A stretch of DNA of 64,000 nt from Mycolicibacterium sp. ND9-15 (GCF_035918395.1 NZ_CP142362.1:5032829-5096828), one strand, 5' to 3'; numbered from the stretch's first letter, positions 50,167 through 59,359 are shown. Notes: generated by a model from the sequence alone, not told the origin. Numbers and translations are program-made.

Positions 50167-51768
50167 TCACCGACTCAGCAGGTAGCCGTTGGCTTCTCGA
50201 TCCCATGCCGCCGCGCAGAGCCCTCGCGCCCGCAGGAGGTCCTTGCGCACCCGACCGACCACGTTTTTCGGAACATCGTCCAGCACTTCGAGATATCTCG
50301 GCACACAGAAGTACGGCATGCGTGCCGCGCAGAAGTCGAGGAGTTCTGCGAAGTCGACGGTCGCGCCGGGGCGCAGGGTGACGACGACAAGGATGTCGTC
50401 TTCGCCCAACTCGCCGGCGACGGCGACCGCCGCGGCTTCCGCCACCGCGGGGTGCTGCATCACCACGCGCTCGAGTTCGACCGACGACACGTTCTCGCCG
50501 CGCCTGCGTAGCGAGTCCTTGGCGCGGTCGACGTAAGTCAGGTTCTGGTCATCGTCGAGGAATCCGACGTCGCCGGTGCCGAACCACTCCGGGTGCTCAT
50601 CGACGCGGAGGGCCCGACGTCCGGGCGCGGACGACACATACCCCTCGCTCATTACATGCGCTGTCCGCGGCCGGCACGTGATCTCACCAGTCACGCCATC
50701 GGGCACAGGCCGATCGTCCGCGTCGACGATGCGTACCTCGAAAGCCGGGTTGACTTTCCCGGAGGTACCCGGAACGCCGTCGTCCGAAACCGACTCGTAT
50801 GCGAGCGGGAACGCTTCGGTCAGCCCGTACATCGTCACCACCCGGCATCGGTACCGGTCCTCGATCGCGCGGTACAAGTCGGGCGCGATGGGTGCAGCCG
50901 AGATGAACCGCAGCCCGATCTGCGCGTCTCGTGGCTCGGGCGGCAGGTTCCACAGCATCGATACCATCGCGCCCGCTCCGACGAAGCCCGCTGCGCCACA
51001 GTCCCGTAACTCGTCGGCGACCTCGGCGGGGTGAAAGGCGCTCGCCAGCACGCTGGTCGCGCCGACAAGCATCGGCGCCAGCACGGTCGGTGCGGCGCTG
51101 AGGTGAAACAGCGGCATCGCCGTCCAGATCACCTCGTTGGGTCCGAGTTCCCACGCCGCCGCTGCGGTGGCGGCGACGACGAACAGGTAGTGCCACGTGG
51201 CCGCCACCGCCTTCGACGGGCCGGTGGTTCCCGACGTGAAGAACAGCGCACCCACCTCGTCGACCGCCGTGCGAACCGACGGGAAGGTGACGCGGTCGCA
51301 GGCGGTCAAGGCCGTCGCCACCGAATCGTCGATCAGCAGAGTCGATGTCGCGGCGGCGAGGCGGTCGGCCACCTCCGCGAGCCGAACTCGACGGTCGGCG
51401 TCGCACACCACGAGTGTGGCCCGCGACAGGTTCAGCGCCTCGGTCAGGAAGTCACCCTTGTTGGCGGCGTTGACCGCCGCGCTCACCGCACCGATGCGGG
51501 CGGCCCCCAACCAGAAGTACACCCACTCGGTGCAGGTTCCCGCGAACAGGGCGACGGTGTCACCCCGCCGGATGCCGCGTTCGGCCAGCATCCCGGCGGC
51601 GGCACAGGACCGGTCGCGCATCTGGGCGAAGGTGACCGGTGTGCCGTCGATCGACATCATCACCCGGTCGCCGAACTGTTCGGCGCGTCGGTCCAGCACC
51701 TCGGCAACCGTGAAGCGCTCGACGCCGAATGCGGCGGGTTCGATGCCCCGCGCCGGGTCGGTGGGCAT
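50167..51768 (-). CDS. AMP-forming acyl-CoA synthetase
   Basis: 533 aa. P-loop LFFTSGTTGPSKAVAATWHY, adenylate motif YGLTEAFPLAYESVSDDGVP, TGDVGFLDDDQNLTYVDRAK and DSLRRRGENVSSVELERVV show a complete ANL enzyme, with the C-terminal catalytic region present. Activates a carboxylic acid to an acyl-CoA. The ATG at 51768 overlaps the Rieske gene stop (TGATG). As the first activation step it suggests that the operon degrades a carboxylic acid. Confidence 0.93.
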   Translation of the reverse strand: MPTDPARGIEPAAFGVERFTVAEVLDRRAEQFGDRVMMSIDGTPVTFAQMRDRSCAAAGMLAERGIRRGDTVALFAGTCTEWVYFWLGAARIGAVSAAVNAANKGDFLTEALNLSRATLVVCDADRRVRLAEVADRLAAATSTLLIDDSVATALTACDRVTFPSVRTAVDEVGALFFTSGTTGPSKAVAATWHYLFVVAATAAAAWELGPNEVIWTAMPLFHLSAAPTVLAPMLVGATSVLASAFHPAEVADELRDCGAAGFVGAGAMVSMLWNLPPEPRDAQIGLRFISAAPIAPDLYRAIEDRYRCRVVTMYGLTEAFPLAYESVSDDGVPGTSGKVNPAFEVRIVDADDRPVPDGVTGEITCRPRTAHVMSEGYVSSAPGRRALRVDEHPEWFGTGDVGFLDDDQNLTYVDRAKDSLRRRGENVSSVELERVVMQHPAVAEAAAVAVAGELGEDDILVVVTLRPGATVDFAELLDFCAARMPYFCVPRYLEVLDDVPKNVVGRVRKDLLRARGLCAAAWDREANGYLLSR

Positions 51769-52880
51769 CAAGCTTCCGCTGCGTCCGGGTCGGGTTCGCC
51801 AGCGGCGGTGTATCCGAAGTCCCCCGACGCCGGTTCGGTACCGGGATAGAACCGGTGTGCCCAGCGTCGTAAGGCGGCGTAGTCGCGGGCCTCCTCCGGC
51901 GCGAGGTTGGGCTTCTCCAGGTACTTCATGTTCTCCCAGGTGAAGAAGTCCTGTTTGATGACCTCCTGCTGCAACTGCAGGAACTTCGCCGCGCGGCCGG
52001 TGGGCTTGTCGCCGGTGTCGCCGGGTTCGCGGATCGAGGCCTGGGTGTAGAAGTAGTCGGTGTAGTCCTCATCGACGGGGGTCTGGCCGGTGACCTGGAC
52101 GGTGGCGACCAGTTCAGCGGGGAAGCGCACCACCCCGAGGCCGAGCGAATAGTTGTCGTAGATGATCTTGGCGTCGACGGGTCCGTTGGGGGTCAGCCAT
52201 GTCTTCGCCCGTCCCCCACCGAAATTCGCGTTCACCGTCGCATGCAGGTGGTAACCGGACACTTCGAACGACGCGGTGTTCGCGGGGTTCGCGGCCTTGT
52301 GCACATACTGCACGTGGTACGGGTCGGCCGCGTTCTCGATGATCATCTGCGCGTGCACCTTGACCCTGTTGACCATCCGGGTGTGGGGGTGCAGCGGGTA
52401 GTACTCGCCGGTCTCCAGTTCCGGCAGCACCGGCGGCTGCCAGTACGGGGCGCGGCCGTGGCGTTCGTGCCAGACCAAAATGAAGCCGTACCACTCCGTG
52501 CTGGGATACCGCTTGATCCGCACGTTCTGCTTACAGCCGATCTTGCTGTAGGGAATCAGCGCGTTGGTGCCCTCACCGGTCCAGTGCCAGCCGTGCCAAG
52601 GGCAGACGATGTTCTCGCCCTCGACGGTGCCGCCGACACCCATGTTGGCGCCCAGATGCTGACAATAGGCGTCCAGCACATTGATCCGGCCCGACTCGGT
52701 CCGGAAGATGACCAGCTCCTCCCCGAAATAGTGGGCGCGTTTGACGCGACCGGGACCCAGTTCGGAGGAGAAACCGACGATGAACCATCCGGTCGGGAAG
52801 CGGTAGGTCGACAGGCTGATACCGCTGGGTCCGAATTCGCGCTCCGACGGGTCGAGGGTGGGATCGACCGTGTCCGTCAT
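51768..52880 (-). CDS. Rieske non-heme iron oxygenase, KshA-like
   Basis: 370 aa. Rieske cluster: C73-x-H75 (AYCQHLGAN) and C93-x2-H96 (VCPWHGWHW), with exactly 17 residues between. The catalytic iron site lies in IIENAADPYHVQYVHKAANP (Asp, two His). Domain order and spacing match 3-ketosteroid 9-alpha-hydroxylase-type monooxygenases. It needs a reductase, none of which is encoded in the operon. First gene of the minus-strand operon, divergent from the P450 at 52988 across a 107-bp control region. Confidence 0.93.
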   Translation of the reverse strand: MTDTVDPTLDPSEREFGPSGISLSTYRFPTGWFIVGFSSELGPGRVKRAHYFGEELVIFRTESGRINVLDAYCQHLGANMGVGGTVEGENIVCPWHGWHWTGEGTNALIPYSKIGCKQNVRIKRYPSTEWYGFILVWHERHGRAPYWQPPVLPELETGEYYPLHPHTRMVNRVKVHAQMIIENAADPYHVQYVHKAANPANTASFEVSGYHLHATVNANFGGGRAKTWLTPNGPVDAKIIYDNYSLGLGVVRFPAELVATVQVTGQTPVDEDYTDYFYTQASIREPGDTGDKPTGRAAKFLQLQQEVIKQDFFTWENMKYLEKPNLAPEEARDYAALRRWAHRFYPGTEPASGDFGYTAAGEPDPDAAEA

Positions 52881-52929
52881 TCCAACTCCGTCCGCGCACG
52901 CAACGACTCGGGTCAGTGCGGCTGCCCGT

Positions 52930-52953
52930 TGCCTATTTTTACTATTTTAGGCA
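52930..52953. promoter_or_regulatory. Inverted repeat in the Rieske/P450 divergent promoter
   Basis: TGCCTA (52930-52935) and TAGGCA (52948-52953) are exact inverted half-sites whose centres are 18 bp apart, around an AT-rich core TTTTTACTATTTT that stands out in GC-rich DNA. The spacing places both half-sites on one face of the helix, as for dimeric repressors. It sits 35 bp before the P450 start and 50 bp before the Rieske start, so one protein could control both. Confidence 0.55.
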
Positions 52954-52987
52954 TTCTAGGTCAAGGACGCCGAAGGGAACCGCACCC

Positions 52988-54214
52988 ATGCCCACCACGA
53001 CCCCGGTCGACTTGTCGGATCCGTCGTTGTGGCAGAACGGCTTTCCCGATGCTTTGTTCGCCGAGCTGCGGCGTGACCGGCCGATCTTCCGCCATGGTGT
53101 CACCGACGGGGTGGCCGCGATGCTGAAGCGCGACTTCTGGGTGACCACCAAACTCCGGCATGCACACCGCATCCACCGCGACACCGAATCGTTCACCGCA
53201 GTGGACGGGCCGTTGATTCAGGGCGTGGGCGCGGTCGGGTCCTTTCCGACGATCATCAACATGGACCCACCCGATCTCCTCAAACGCCGCCGGGTGATGT
53301 CACACGCCTTCACGCCGAAAGCGATCGGAAGGCTCGAGCACGGCATCCGCAGGCGCGCCGGCGCAATGATCGACCGCCTGTTGGAGTCCGGCGGCGGCGA
53401 CTGGATCGCCGACGTGGCCGACGCGCTTCCCATGTCGGTGATCGGCGACATCATCGGAATTCCCGAACAGGACCGGCCGGAGATTTTCGACACCTTCGAC
53501 CTCGTCCTGCAAGCGAATTCGCCGGGATCGGATCGGCACCTCGAACTGTTCGGCAAGATCTTCGCCTATGCGTCGGAACTGACAGCGGAGAAGCGCCGCT
53601 GCCCGACCGACGACATCTGGAGCGTGCTGGCCTCCGCGGTCGTCACCGACGAGAACGGCGAGCGGCTGTCGATACCGGCCACCGAACTCGATGTCTTCTT
53701 CTTCGTGATCGCGTTCGCCGGCAGCGACACCACGAAGAATGCGCTGGCCTACGGACTCCAGGCGTTCGTCGACAACGCCGCGCAGATCGAGCGGTACCGC
53801 ACCGACCCGTCGGTGCGGCAGAGCGCGGTCGAAGAGGTGCTGCGATGGTCGACGCCCGTCGCGTTCTGGACGCGCACCACCAAGGTCGACGTCGAGATGG
53901 ACGGCGTCACGATCCCGAGAGGCGAGCGGGTCGTGTCGATGTTGCGGTCGGCCAACCGCGACGAAGAGGTCTTCGGCGATCCGTTCGTATTCGACATCGG
54001 CAGGGCGGACAACCCGCATGTGGCGTTCGGCGGCGGCGGACCGCACCACTGCCTCGGGGCGATGCTGGCGCGCGCCGAGATCCGTGCGGTGCTCGACGAA
54101 TTGCTCTGCCGCGCCGACGACATCACGCTTGGGCCGGTCGACGTCGCCTATCCGAACCTGACCAACAACATGACCATCTTCCGGGCGATGCCGGTCTCGT
54201 TGCGCGCGCGCTGA
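52988..54214 (+). CDS. Cytochrome P450
   Basis: 408 aa. Heme ligand C355 in FGGGGPHHCLGAMLARAE, I-helix oxygen-binding AFAGSDTTKN, ExxR in EEVLRW. ATG at 52988 is preceded by GAAGGGAA; the longer frame upstream covers the control region. Alone on its strand: it converges on the CoA-transferase gene with a 2-bp gap. Divergent from the Rieske oxygenase, so the two oxygenases are probably induced together. No ferredoxin gene is adjacent. Confidence 0.95.
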   Translation: MPTTTPVDLSDPSLWQNGFPDALFAELRRDRPIFRHGVTDGVAAMLKRDFWVTTKLRHAHRIHRDTESFTAVDGPLIQGVGAVGSFPTIINMDPPDLLKRRRVMSHAFTPKAIGRLEHGIRRRAGAMIDRLLESGGGDWIADVADALPMSVIGDIIGIPEQDRPEIFDTFDLVLQANSPGSDRHLELFGKIFAYASELTAEKRRCPTDDIWSVLASAVVTDENGERLSIPATELDVFFFVIAFAGSDTTKNALAYGLQAFVDNAAQIERYRTDPSVRQSAVEEVLRWSTPVAFWTRTTKVDVEMDGVTIPRGERVVSMLRSANRDEEVFGDPFVFDIGRADNPHVAFGGGGPHHCLGAMLARAEIRAVLDELLCRADDITLGPVDVAYPNLTNNMTIFRAMPVSLRAR

Positions 54215-54216
54215 CG

Positions 54217-56508
54217 TCACAGTCCTTTCGGCCGGGTGCCGATGACGCCCCGGGTCGCGAGCCGTTTCAGCTCGCCGTCGGTCAACGCGCACAGCGCGGT
54301 GAGCACCTCGGCGTTGTGCTGGCCCAATGTCGGGGGCGGGCGCAGCAACCATCGTCTCCCGGCGAGGCGGGCGAACGGCGGGCACGGGTAGAGGTTTTCA
54401 CCGGTACTCGGATGGTCGAGTCGCTCGAAGAATCCTCGATGACGCAATTGCGGATTTGCGGTGACCAGCGAAGGCGATACCACGACGGCGCTAGGCACGC
54501 CCGCGGCCGCGAGGCGCTCTGCGGCCGCCTCGGCGTCGCGGGAGGCCAGCCAGGCCGAGAGAGGAGCACCGCCCGTCACGTCGACCAGAGCGGCGCGCTC
54601 CCGTCCGGTGCGGGCGGCCACCGCGATCCACTCGTCCTCCCCTGCACACCGGTAGACGTCCTGGACGTCCGGGCCGTGCCCCTGGTTGCCCCGGCGCTCC
54701 ATCACCTGGCCGAACACCTGGTATTCGATGGTCTGGACGGCGGTCACGTTCAGCACCGCCTCGATCATCGGGACCTCGACGAGTTGGCCCTCGCCGGTAC
54801 GGTCGGTGAATTCGAGCGCGGCGAGCAACGCGAACGCGGCGTGCGCCCCGGCGAGCGGATCGCAGGCGCCGCGAGGGGCGACCGGTGGACCGTCGGGCAG
54901 TCCAGTCACCCAGGCCAGCCCGGCGATCTGCTCCATCGTCGGCGCGAATCCGACGCGGTCCCGCCACGGGCCCGTCAAGCCGAATGCGGGCATCCGCACG
55001 ACGACAAGCCGCGGGTTGAGTTCGAGCAGAGCCTGTGCCCCCAGGCCGAACTGCTCCATCACACGCGGCGAGAAGTTCTCCACGACCGCGTCCGCCTCGC
55101 CGATCAGTTGCCGGACGAGCCGAAGGCCTTCGGCGGACTGAAGATCCAGGGTGACCGACCGCTTGTTGGTGTTCATCGCGTGGAACACCCAGCCGTACTC
55201 CCACCAGTCGTCGACGTCCTTGCGCATCCCGCCCGAGTACCGGATCCCGTCCGGACGCTGGATCGACTCGATCTTGACGACGTCGGCGCCGAACGCGGCC
55301 AATGCGTGGGTGGCCGCGGGACCGGCCCAAAACGCGGTGAAGTCGACGACCCGCACACCCGCGAGCGGCATTCGGTCGGTTCCGGCGGGCGGTGTCGTGG
55401 GACACCTTGGCCCCCAGAAGCTTTCGCCGTTCGCCTCGCCGACCGCGGGCGCGCTGCGGATCGGCGCCGGCCGTGCTTTCGACATGAGCCACGGGGGCCG
55501 CGGCTGACGGAATCCCGCCGGATTGTCGACATAGACACCGCGCTCGCGGAGGTGGTCCATCGCCGGGATCGTCGCGCCGTTGCCCAGCGGGGCCAGCGGC
55601 AGCCGGAACAGTTGCCCCAACTCGACGATCTCGTCGACCGTTCGTTCGCGCAGCCAGGGGTCGATGCGTTCGCGGATCCAGTCGCGGTAGTCCCAGCGGC
55701 CGATCTGGAACTGCAACTGGGCGATCTCGGTGAGCTCCGGGCAGTCGACCATGGCGGCGAAGTCGAGCCATTGCTGGCCGGTCACCATGCTGATGCCGAC
55801 GTAGCCGTCCTTCGCCGGTTCGATCGACGGCACCTCGACCGACCGCCTGACCGGGCCACCCTGCAACAGCGCCGAGTGCAGCCATTCACCGCTCTGCATC
55901 AGCGTGACCGCCTCCAGCATCGACATGTCGAGGTGCCCGCCGGCACCGCCGGTGCGGACCCGCCGACGCAGGGCCAGCAAACCCAGCGCGGCCCACACCC
56001 CGCCCATGTACTCCCCCAGATCGCCGCCGATGGAGATCGGCGGACCCGCCGGGTCGCCGCGGAACCCGGTGAGCCCCGATGCGGCCTGCAGCGTGAACTC
56101 GGTTGCCGGGCGCTCGGCCCACGGCCCGGTCCAACCGAAGTCGGAGATCGAGACGATGATGCACCGGGGCGCCGTTTCGAGCAGTGTGGCCGGCTCGACA
56201 CCCCGCAGGCGGGCCTGAGCTCGGTTCCCCGTCACCACCACGATGTCGGCAGCCGTCAAAGTATCGTGGGAAATGCTTGTGACACTGCGCTTTCCGGCGT
56301 TGAGATAGCTGAAGAGCGGCGACTCGGAGTTCTCGTCGAGCACCGCTTCAGTGGCCGTGCGGCGGCGCAACGGGTCGCCACCGGGCGGCTCGACCTTGAC
56401 CACGTCGGCGCCGGCGTCGGTCAGCAGTTTCCCGCAGTATGCCCCGGCGATGCGGTCGCTGATCTCGACGACCCGCAGATCGTCCAGCGGCGTGGGTATC
56501 TCGCCCAC
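54217..56508 (-). CDS. Double-domain CaiB/BaiF-type CoA transferase
   Basis: 763 aa, about twice the usual 400. Both halves are complete class III CoA transferase domains: N-half from LRVVEISDRIAGAYCGKLLT with SIGGDLGEYMGG (candidate catalytic Asp), C-half from VRVVDFTAFWAGPAATHALA with RGACDPLAGAHA (candidate Asp). The halves are joined by a linker (about 355-385). Transfers CoA between carboxylic acids, often of steroid or terpenoid type. GTG start with GGAGG 5 nt upstream. Divergent from the GntR gene; both have a TAAGAT -10. Confidence 0.93.
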   Translation of the reverse strand: MGEIPTPLDDLRVVEISDRIAGAYCGKLLTDAGADVVKVEPPGGDPLRRRTATEAVLDENSESPLFSYLNAGKRSVTSISHDTLTAADIVVVTGNRAQARLRGVEPATLLETAPRCIIVSISDFGWTGPWAERPATEFTLQAASGLTGFRGDPAGPPISIGGDLGEYMGGVWAALGLLALRRRVRTGGAGGHLDMSMLEAVTLMQSGEWLHSALLQGGPVRRSVEVPSIEPAKDGYVGISMVTGQQWLDFAAMVDCPELTEIAQLQFQIGRWDYRDWIRERIDPWLRERTVDEIVELGQLFRLPLAPLGNGATIPAMDHLRERGVYVDNPAGFRQPRPPWLMSKARPAPIRSAPAVGEANGESFWGPRCPTTPPAGTDRMPLAGVRVVDFTAFWAGPAATHALAAFGADVVKIESIQRPDGIRYSGGMRKDVDDWWEYGWVFHAMNTNKRSVTLDLQSAEGLRLVRQLIGEADAVVENFSPRVMEQFGLGAQALLELNPRLVVVRMPAFGLTGPWRDRVGFAPTMEQIAGLAWVTGLPDGPPVAPRGACDPLAGAHAAFALLAALEFTDRTGEGQLVEVPMIEAVLNVTAVQTIEYQVFGQVMERRGNQGHGPDVQDVYRCAGEDEWIAVAARTGRERAALVDVTGGAPLSAWLASRDAEAAAERLAAAGVPSAVVVSPSLVTANPQLRHRGFFERLDHPSTGENLYPCPPFARLAGRRWLLRPPPTLGQHNAEVLTALCALTDGELKRLATRGVIGTRPKGL

Positions 56509-56531
56509 TCACACCTCCTGGTTTCGCCGAC

Positions 56532-56590
56532 ATCTTAGTAACAGATGCCGAGACGAGGCCGCAGGCCGAAGGCGCTATCACTGCTAAGAT
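56532..56590. promoter_or_regulatory. Divergent promoter pair between CoA transferase and GntR genes
   Basis: Two copies of the hexamer TAAGAT face opposite directions: minus strand at 56532-56537 (24 nt before the transferase GTG, which has a ribosome-binding site) and plus strand at 56585-56590 (9 nt before the GntR ATG). On the plus strand they read ATCTTAG...CTAAGAT, an inverted repeat with a spacing near 45 bp, so the same pair may be read by a regulator. No clear -35 is visible. Confidence 0.55.
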
Positions 56591-56599
56591 TGCAAAGAC

Positions 56600-57409
56600 A
56601 TGACAACGCTGGGAATCGGCCCCGAGGCCCGTCGCCGCCTGGGTGCGCGCAGAACCGCCGAAATCGTGGCCGATGAACTTCGCCGCCAGATCGTCGAGGG
56701 CGAACTCTCCGACGGCGACCTGCTCCCCCGCCAGGAAGTGCTCGTCGAACACTTCAACGTGAGCCTGGTGTCACTCCGAGAAGCCTTGCGAATACTGGAG
56801 ACTGAGGGTCTGGTCTCGGTGCGCCGGGGCAACCGCGGTGGTGCCGTCGTGCACGCACCCGCGAAGGCCAGCGCGGCCTACATGCTCGGCCTGCTGCTGC
56901 AGAGCGACTACGTTCCCCTCGCCGACCTCGGCACGGCACTGCAGGAACTCGACCCGATGTGCGCGGCCCTCGCCGCCCGCAGTACCGACCGCGGCCAGGC
57001 GCTGATCCCGGCGCTCAGAGAACTCAACGAAGCGATGGCCGAGCACATCGACGACGGGTCGCGGTTCACCGAGATCGGCGGCCAGTTCCATGACGAGATC
57101 GTGCGGGGGTGCGGCAACCACACGATGATCGCGGTCGTCGGCAGCCTCGAGACGTTGTGGACCGGCCATCTGAACTGGTGGGCCGCGGAGACCGCCGCCA
57201 AGGGCGAGTACCCGTCGATGAACAAGCGCCGGATCGCGCTCGGGGTGCACATCAAGATCACCGACGCGATCGAGTCCGGCGACGCGGAACGGGCCCGTAA
57301 GCTGGCGGCCAAGCACGTCGCCGACACCCAGACTTATCTGTTGGCGGGCGACCCCGAACAGCGGATCGTGGCGCTCTCGCCGCAGGCGCTGGCGCAGCGT
57401 GCGCGTTGA
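56600..57409 (+). CDS. GntR/FadR-family transcriptional regulator
   Basis: 269 aa. N-terminal winged helix (about 20-90: IVADELRRQIVEGELSDGDL, LPRQEVLVEHFNVSLVSLRE, ALRILETEGLVSVRRGNRGG) and C-terminal FCD ligand domain (about 110-250) with metal/ligand residues in GQFHDEIVRGCGNHTM and HLNWWAAE. FCD regulators respond to small organic acids or acyl-CoAs and normally repress their own region. TAAGAT 9 nt before the ATG. The adjacent SDR and alcohol-dehydrogenase genes are probably under its control. Confidence 0.93.
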   Translation: MTTLGIGPEARRRLGARRTAEIVADELRRQIVEGELSDGDLLPRQEVLVEHFNVSLVSLREALRILETEGLVSVRRGNRGGAVVHAPAKASAAYMLGLLLQSDYVPLADLGTALQELDPMCAALAARSTDRGQALIPALRELNEAMAEHIDDGSRFTEIGGQFHDEIVRGCGNHTMIAVVGSLETLWTGHLNWWAAETAAKGEYPSMNKRRIALGVHIKITDAIESGDAERARKLAAKHVADTQTYLLAGDPEQRIVALSPQALAQRAR

Positions 57410-57419
57410 AAGGCGCGAC

Positions 57420-58133
57420 GTGCGAACGGTCTTGATCACCGGCGGCAGCGGCGGCATCGGAAAGGCGTGCGGCCGTAGGCTCGCCGATCTCGGCTACGAC
57501 GTCGTGCTGACCGCGCGCCGGGAGGCGCCGTTGCGGGCGGCGGCCGAAGAGATGGGCGCCCGTTACGTCGTCGCCGACGCGAGCCTTCCGGCCGGATTCG
57601 AGCCGGCTGTCGAGGCCGCAGGCGCCATCGACCTGCTGGTACACGCCTCGGGAGTTCTCGGTGGGACATACGCGCGCAAGCAGACTTTCGAGCAGTGGCG
57701 CGCGACGATATCGGCGAACCTGGACTCCTGTTTCGTGGTGACGTCCGCCGCCCTGCCGCGTATGCGGGCCGGGTCGCGGTTCGTGTTCATCTCGTCGTCG
57801 GCCGCGCACGAGCCGATGCGGGCACGCACCGCCTACTCGGCGGCGAAAGCGGGCATGAACGCGTTCGCGGGCGCGCTGGCGCAAGAGGTCGACCGCGACG
57901 GGATCAACGTGCACGTCGTCACGCCCGGGCCGGTGGAGACCGAGATGCTGCAAGACGTGCCGTTCGAGATGTACGCGATCCGCGCCGCCGACGTCGCTGA
58001 CGCGGTGGCCTGGCTCGACACCGTCGACCCGGCGGTGGACGTACCGGAGATCAGGTTGCATGCGGTCACGCGCGGGCCGTCCGCGCGCCCACCGGTGGTC
58101 CCCCTGGAGGTGCACCGCCGCGCGACCAAGTGA
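57420..58133 (+). CDS. Short-chain dehydrogenase/reductase
   Basis: 237 aa. Cofactor site LITGGSGGIGKACG, active site serine in VFISSSAAHEP and YSAAKAG (Tyr-x3-Lys). GTG at 57420 follows GAAAGG by 7 nt; the start 21 bases earlier overlaps the GntR gene but has no site. Probably oxidises a secondary alcohol made by the oxygenases. Ends at a strong nested hairpin (58135-58177). Confidence 0.91.
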   Translation: MRTVLITGGSGGIGKACGRRLADLGYDVVLTARREAPLRAAAEEMGARYVVADASLPAGFEPAVEAAGAIDLLVHASGVLGGTYARKQTFEQWRATISANLDSCFVVTSAALPRMRAGSRFVFISSSAAHEPMRARTAYSAAKAGMNAFAGALAQEVDRDGINVHVVTPGPVETEMLQDVPFEMYAIRAADVADAVAWLDTVDPAVDVPEIRLHAVTRGPSARPPVVPLEVHRRATK

Positions 58134-58134
58134 T

Positions 58135-58177
58135 TTCGGTGCGCTTCCGATCGCTCAGCGATCACTACCGCACCGAA
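58135..58177. terminator. Nested hairpin between SDR and alcohol dehydrogenase genes
   Basis: Outer arms TTCGGTGCG (58135-58143) and CGCACCGAA (58169-58177) pair over 9 bp; inside, GATCGC-TCA-GCGATC (58149-58163) forms a second 6-bp stem. It starts two bases after the SDR stop. Terminator or attenuator are equally possible, since there is no T tract and the next gene is in the same direction 25 bp on. Confidence 0.55.
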
Positions 58178-58201
58178 TCCCCAACGCAGTAGGGAGATGA
58201 G

Positions 58202-59359
58202 ATGAGGAGCCGGGCGGCGATCCTGCACGACGTCGGGGGTCCGTGGTCGGTCGAGGATTTCGAACTCGACCCGCCGCGCGCCGGCGAGGTACTCGTCGAG
58301 ATGGCCGCCGCCGGGCTGTGCCACTCCGACGACCACATCCTCAAGGGCGATATGTCGGTGTCGAACGACATCGCCCGGCAGTACGGGCTGACGCCGATGT
58401 TTCCCATGATCGGCGGCCATGAGGGCTCCGGTACGGTGGTCGAAATCGGCGACAGCGTAACGGAATTCGCGGTGGGCGACCACGTCGTGATGTCGTTCGT
58501 GGCGGTGTGCGGCCAGTGCCGCTGGTGCGCATCCGGGATGGAGTATCTCTGCGACGAAGGCGCCGGGACGATGGCACCCGGCATGCCGACCGACCAGACG
58601 TTCCGCCACCACACCATCGACGGCCGCCCGCTCGGCCACCTGTCCAAGGTCGGGGCCTTCGCCAGGCACACCGTGGTGTCGGCGCATTCACTGGTGCGGA
58701 TCGAACCGCATCTGCCGCTGGTCGCAAGCGCGCTGCTGTCCTGCGCCGTCCCGACGGGCTACGGTTCCGCGGCGAACCGCGCCGACGTGCGCGGCGGCGA
58801 CACCGTCGTGGTGGTGGGCGCCGGCGGCATCGGCACCGCGGCGATTCAAGGTGCGCGGATCAACGGCGCCGCGCAGATCGTGGCGGTCGACCCTGTCGAG
58901 TTCAAGCAGAAGGCCGCACTGCAATTCGGAGCCACACATAGCGTTTCGTCCATAACCGAGGCGCTCGACCTGGTGCGTGATCTGACCTACGGCGTGATGG
59001 CCGACAGCGTGGTCGCCGCACCCTCGTTGATCGCGGGCGACGACGTCGACGCGTACCTGAAGCTGACCCGAAAGGGGGGTACGTGCGTGCTGACCGGGAT
59101 GACGGCCCAGACGACGCGCTCGGCGAAGATCGCGCTACAGGACTTCATCCTGTGGAACAAGAACCTGGTGGGTACGGTGTTCGGGTCGTGCAACCCCCGC
59201 GCGGACATCACCCGGCTTGCCCGCCTCTATGAGTCGGGCCGGCTTCAACTCGACGAGATGATCACCCGCCGCTACCGGCTCGACGACATCAACACCGCGT
59301 ACGGCGATCTGCTGAACGGCGAAATCATCCGTGGAGTCATTGATTTCGCGCTGGACTGA
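58202..59359 (+). CDS. Zinc-dependent alcohol dehydrogenase, NDMA-dependent type
   Basis: 385 aa MDR enzyme. Catalytic zinc ligands in AAGLCHSDDHIL and MIGGHEGSGTV, structural-zinc cysteines CGQCRWCASGMEYLC, NAD site VVVGAGGIGTAAIQGARING. The length and AMAPGMPTDQTFRHH-type insertion fit actinobacterial dehydrogenases with tightly bound NAD that depend on mycofactocin for re-oxidation. AGGGAG precedes the ATG. Such an enzyme next to a mycofactocin-type SDR in this island is a consistent pair. Confidence 0.92.
   Translation: MRSRAAILHDVGGPWSVEDFELDPPRAGEVLVEMAAAGLCHSDDHILKGDMSVSNDIARQYGLTPMFPMIGGHEGSGTVVEIGDSVTEFAVGDHVVMSFVAVCGQCRWCASGMEYLCDEGAGTMAPGMPTDQTFRHHTIDGRPLGHLSKVGAFARHTVVSAHSLVRIEPHLPLVASALLSCAVPTGYGSAANRADVRGGDTVVVVGAGGIGTAAIQGARINGAAQIVAVDPVEFKQKAALQFGATHSVSSITEALDLVRDLTYGVMADSVVAAPSLIAGDDVDAYLKLTRKGGTCVLTGMTAQTTRSAKIALQDFILWNKNLVGTVFGSCNPRADITRLARLYESGRLQLDEMITRRYRLDDINTAYGDLLNGEIIRGVIDFALD

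Noticed and set aside
53845..56538. 897-codon plus-strand frame opposite the CoA transferase
   Set aside because: Shadow frame; the opposite strand contains two full CaiB domains.
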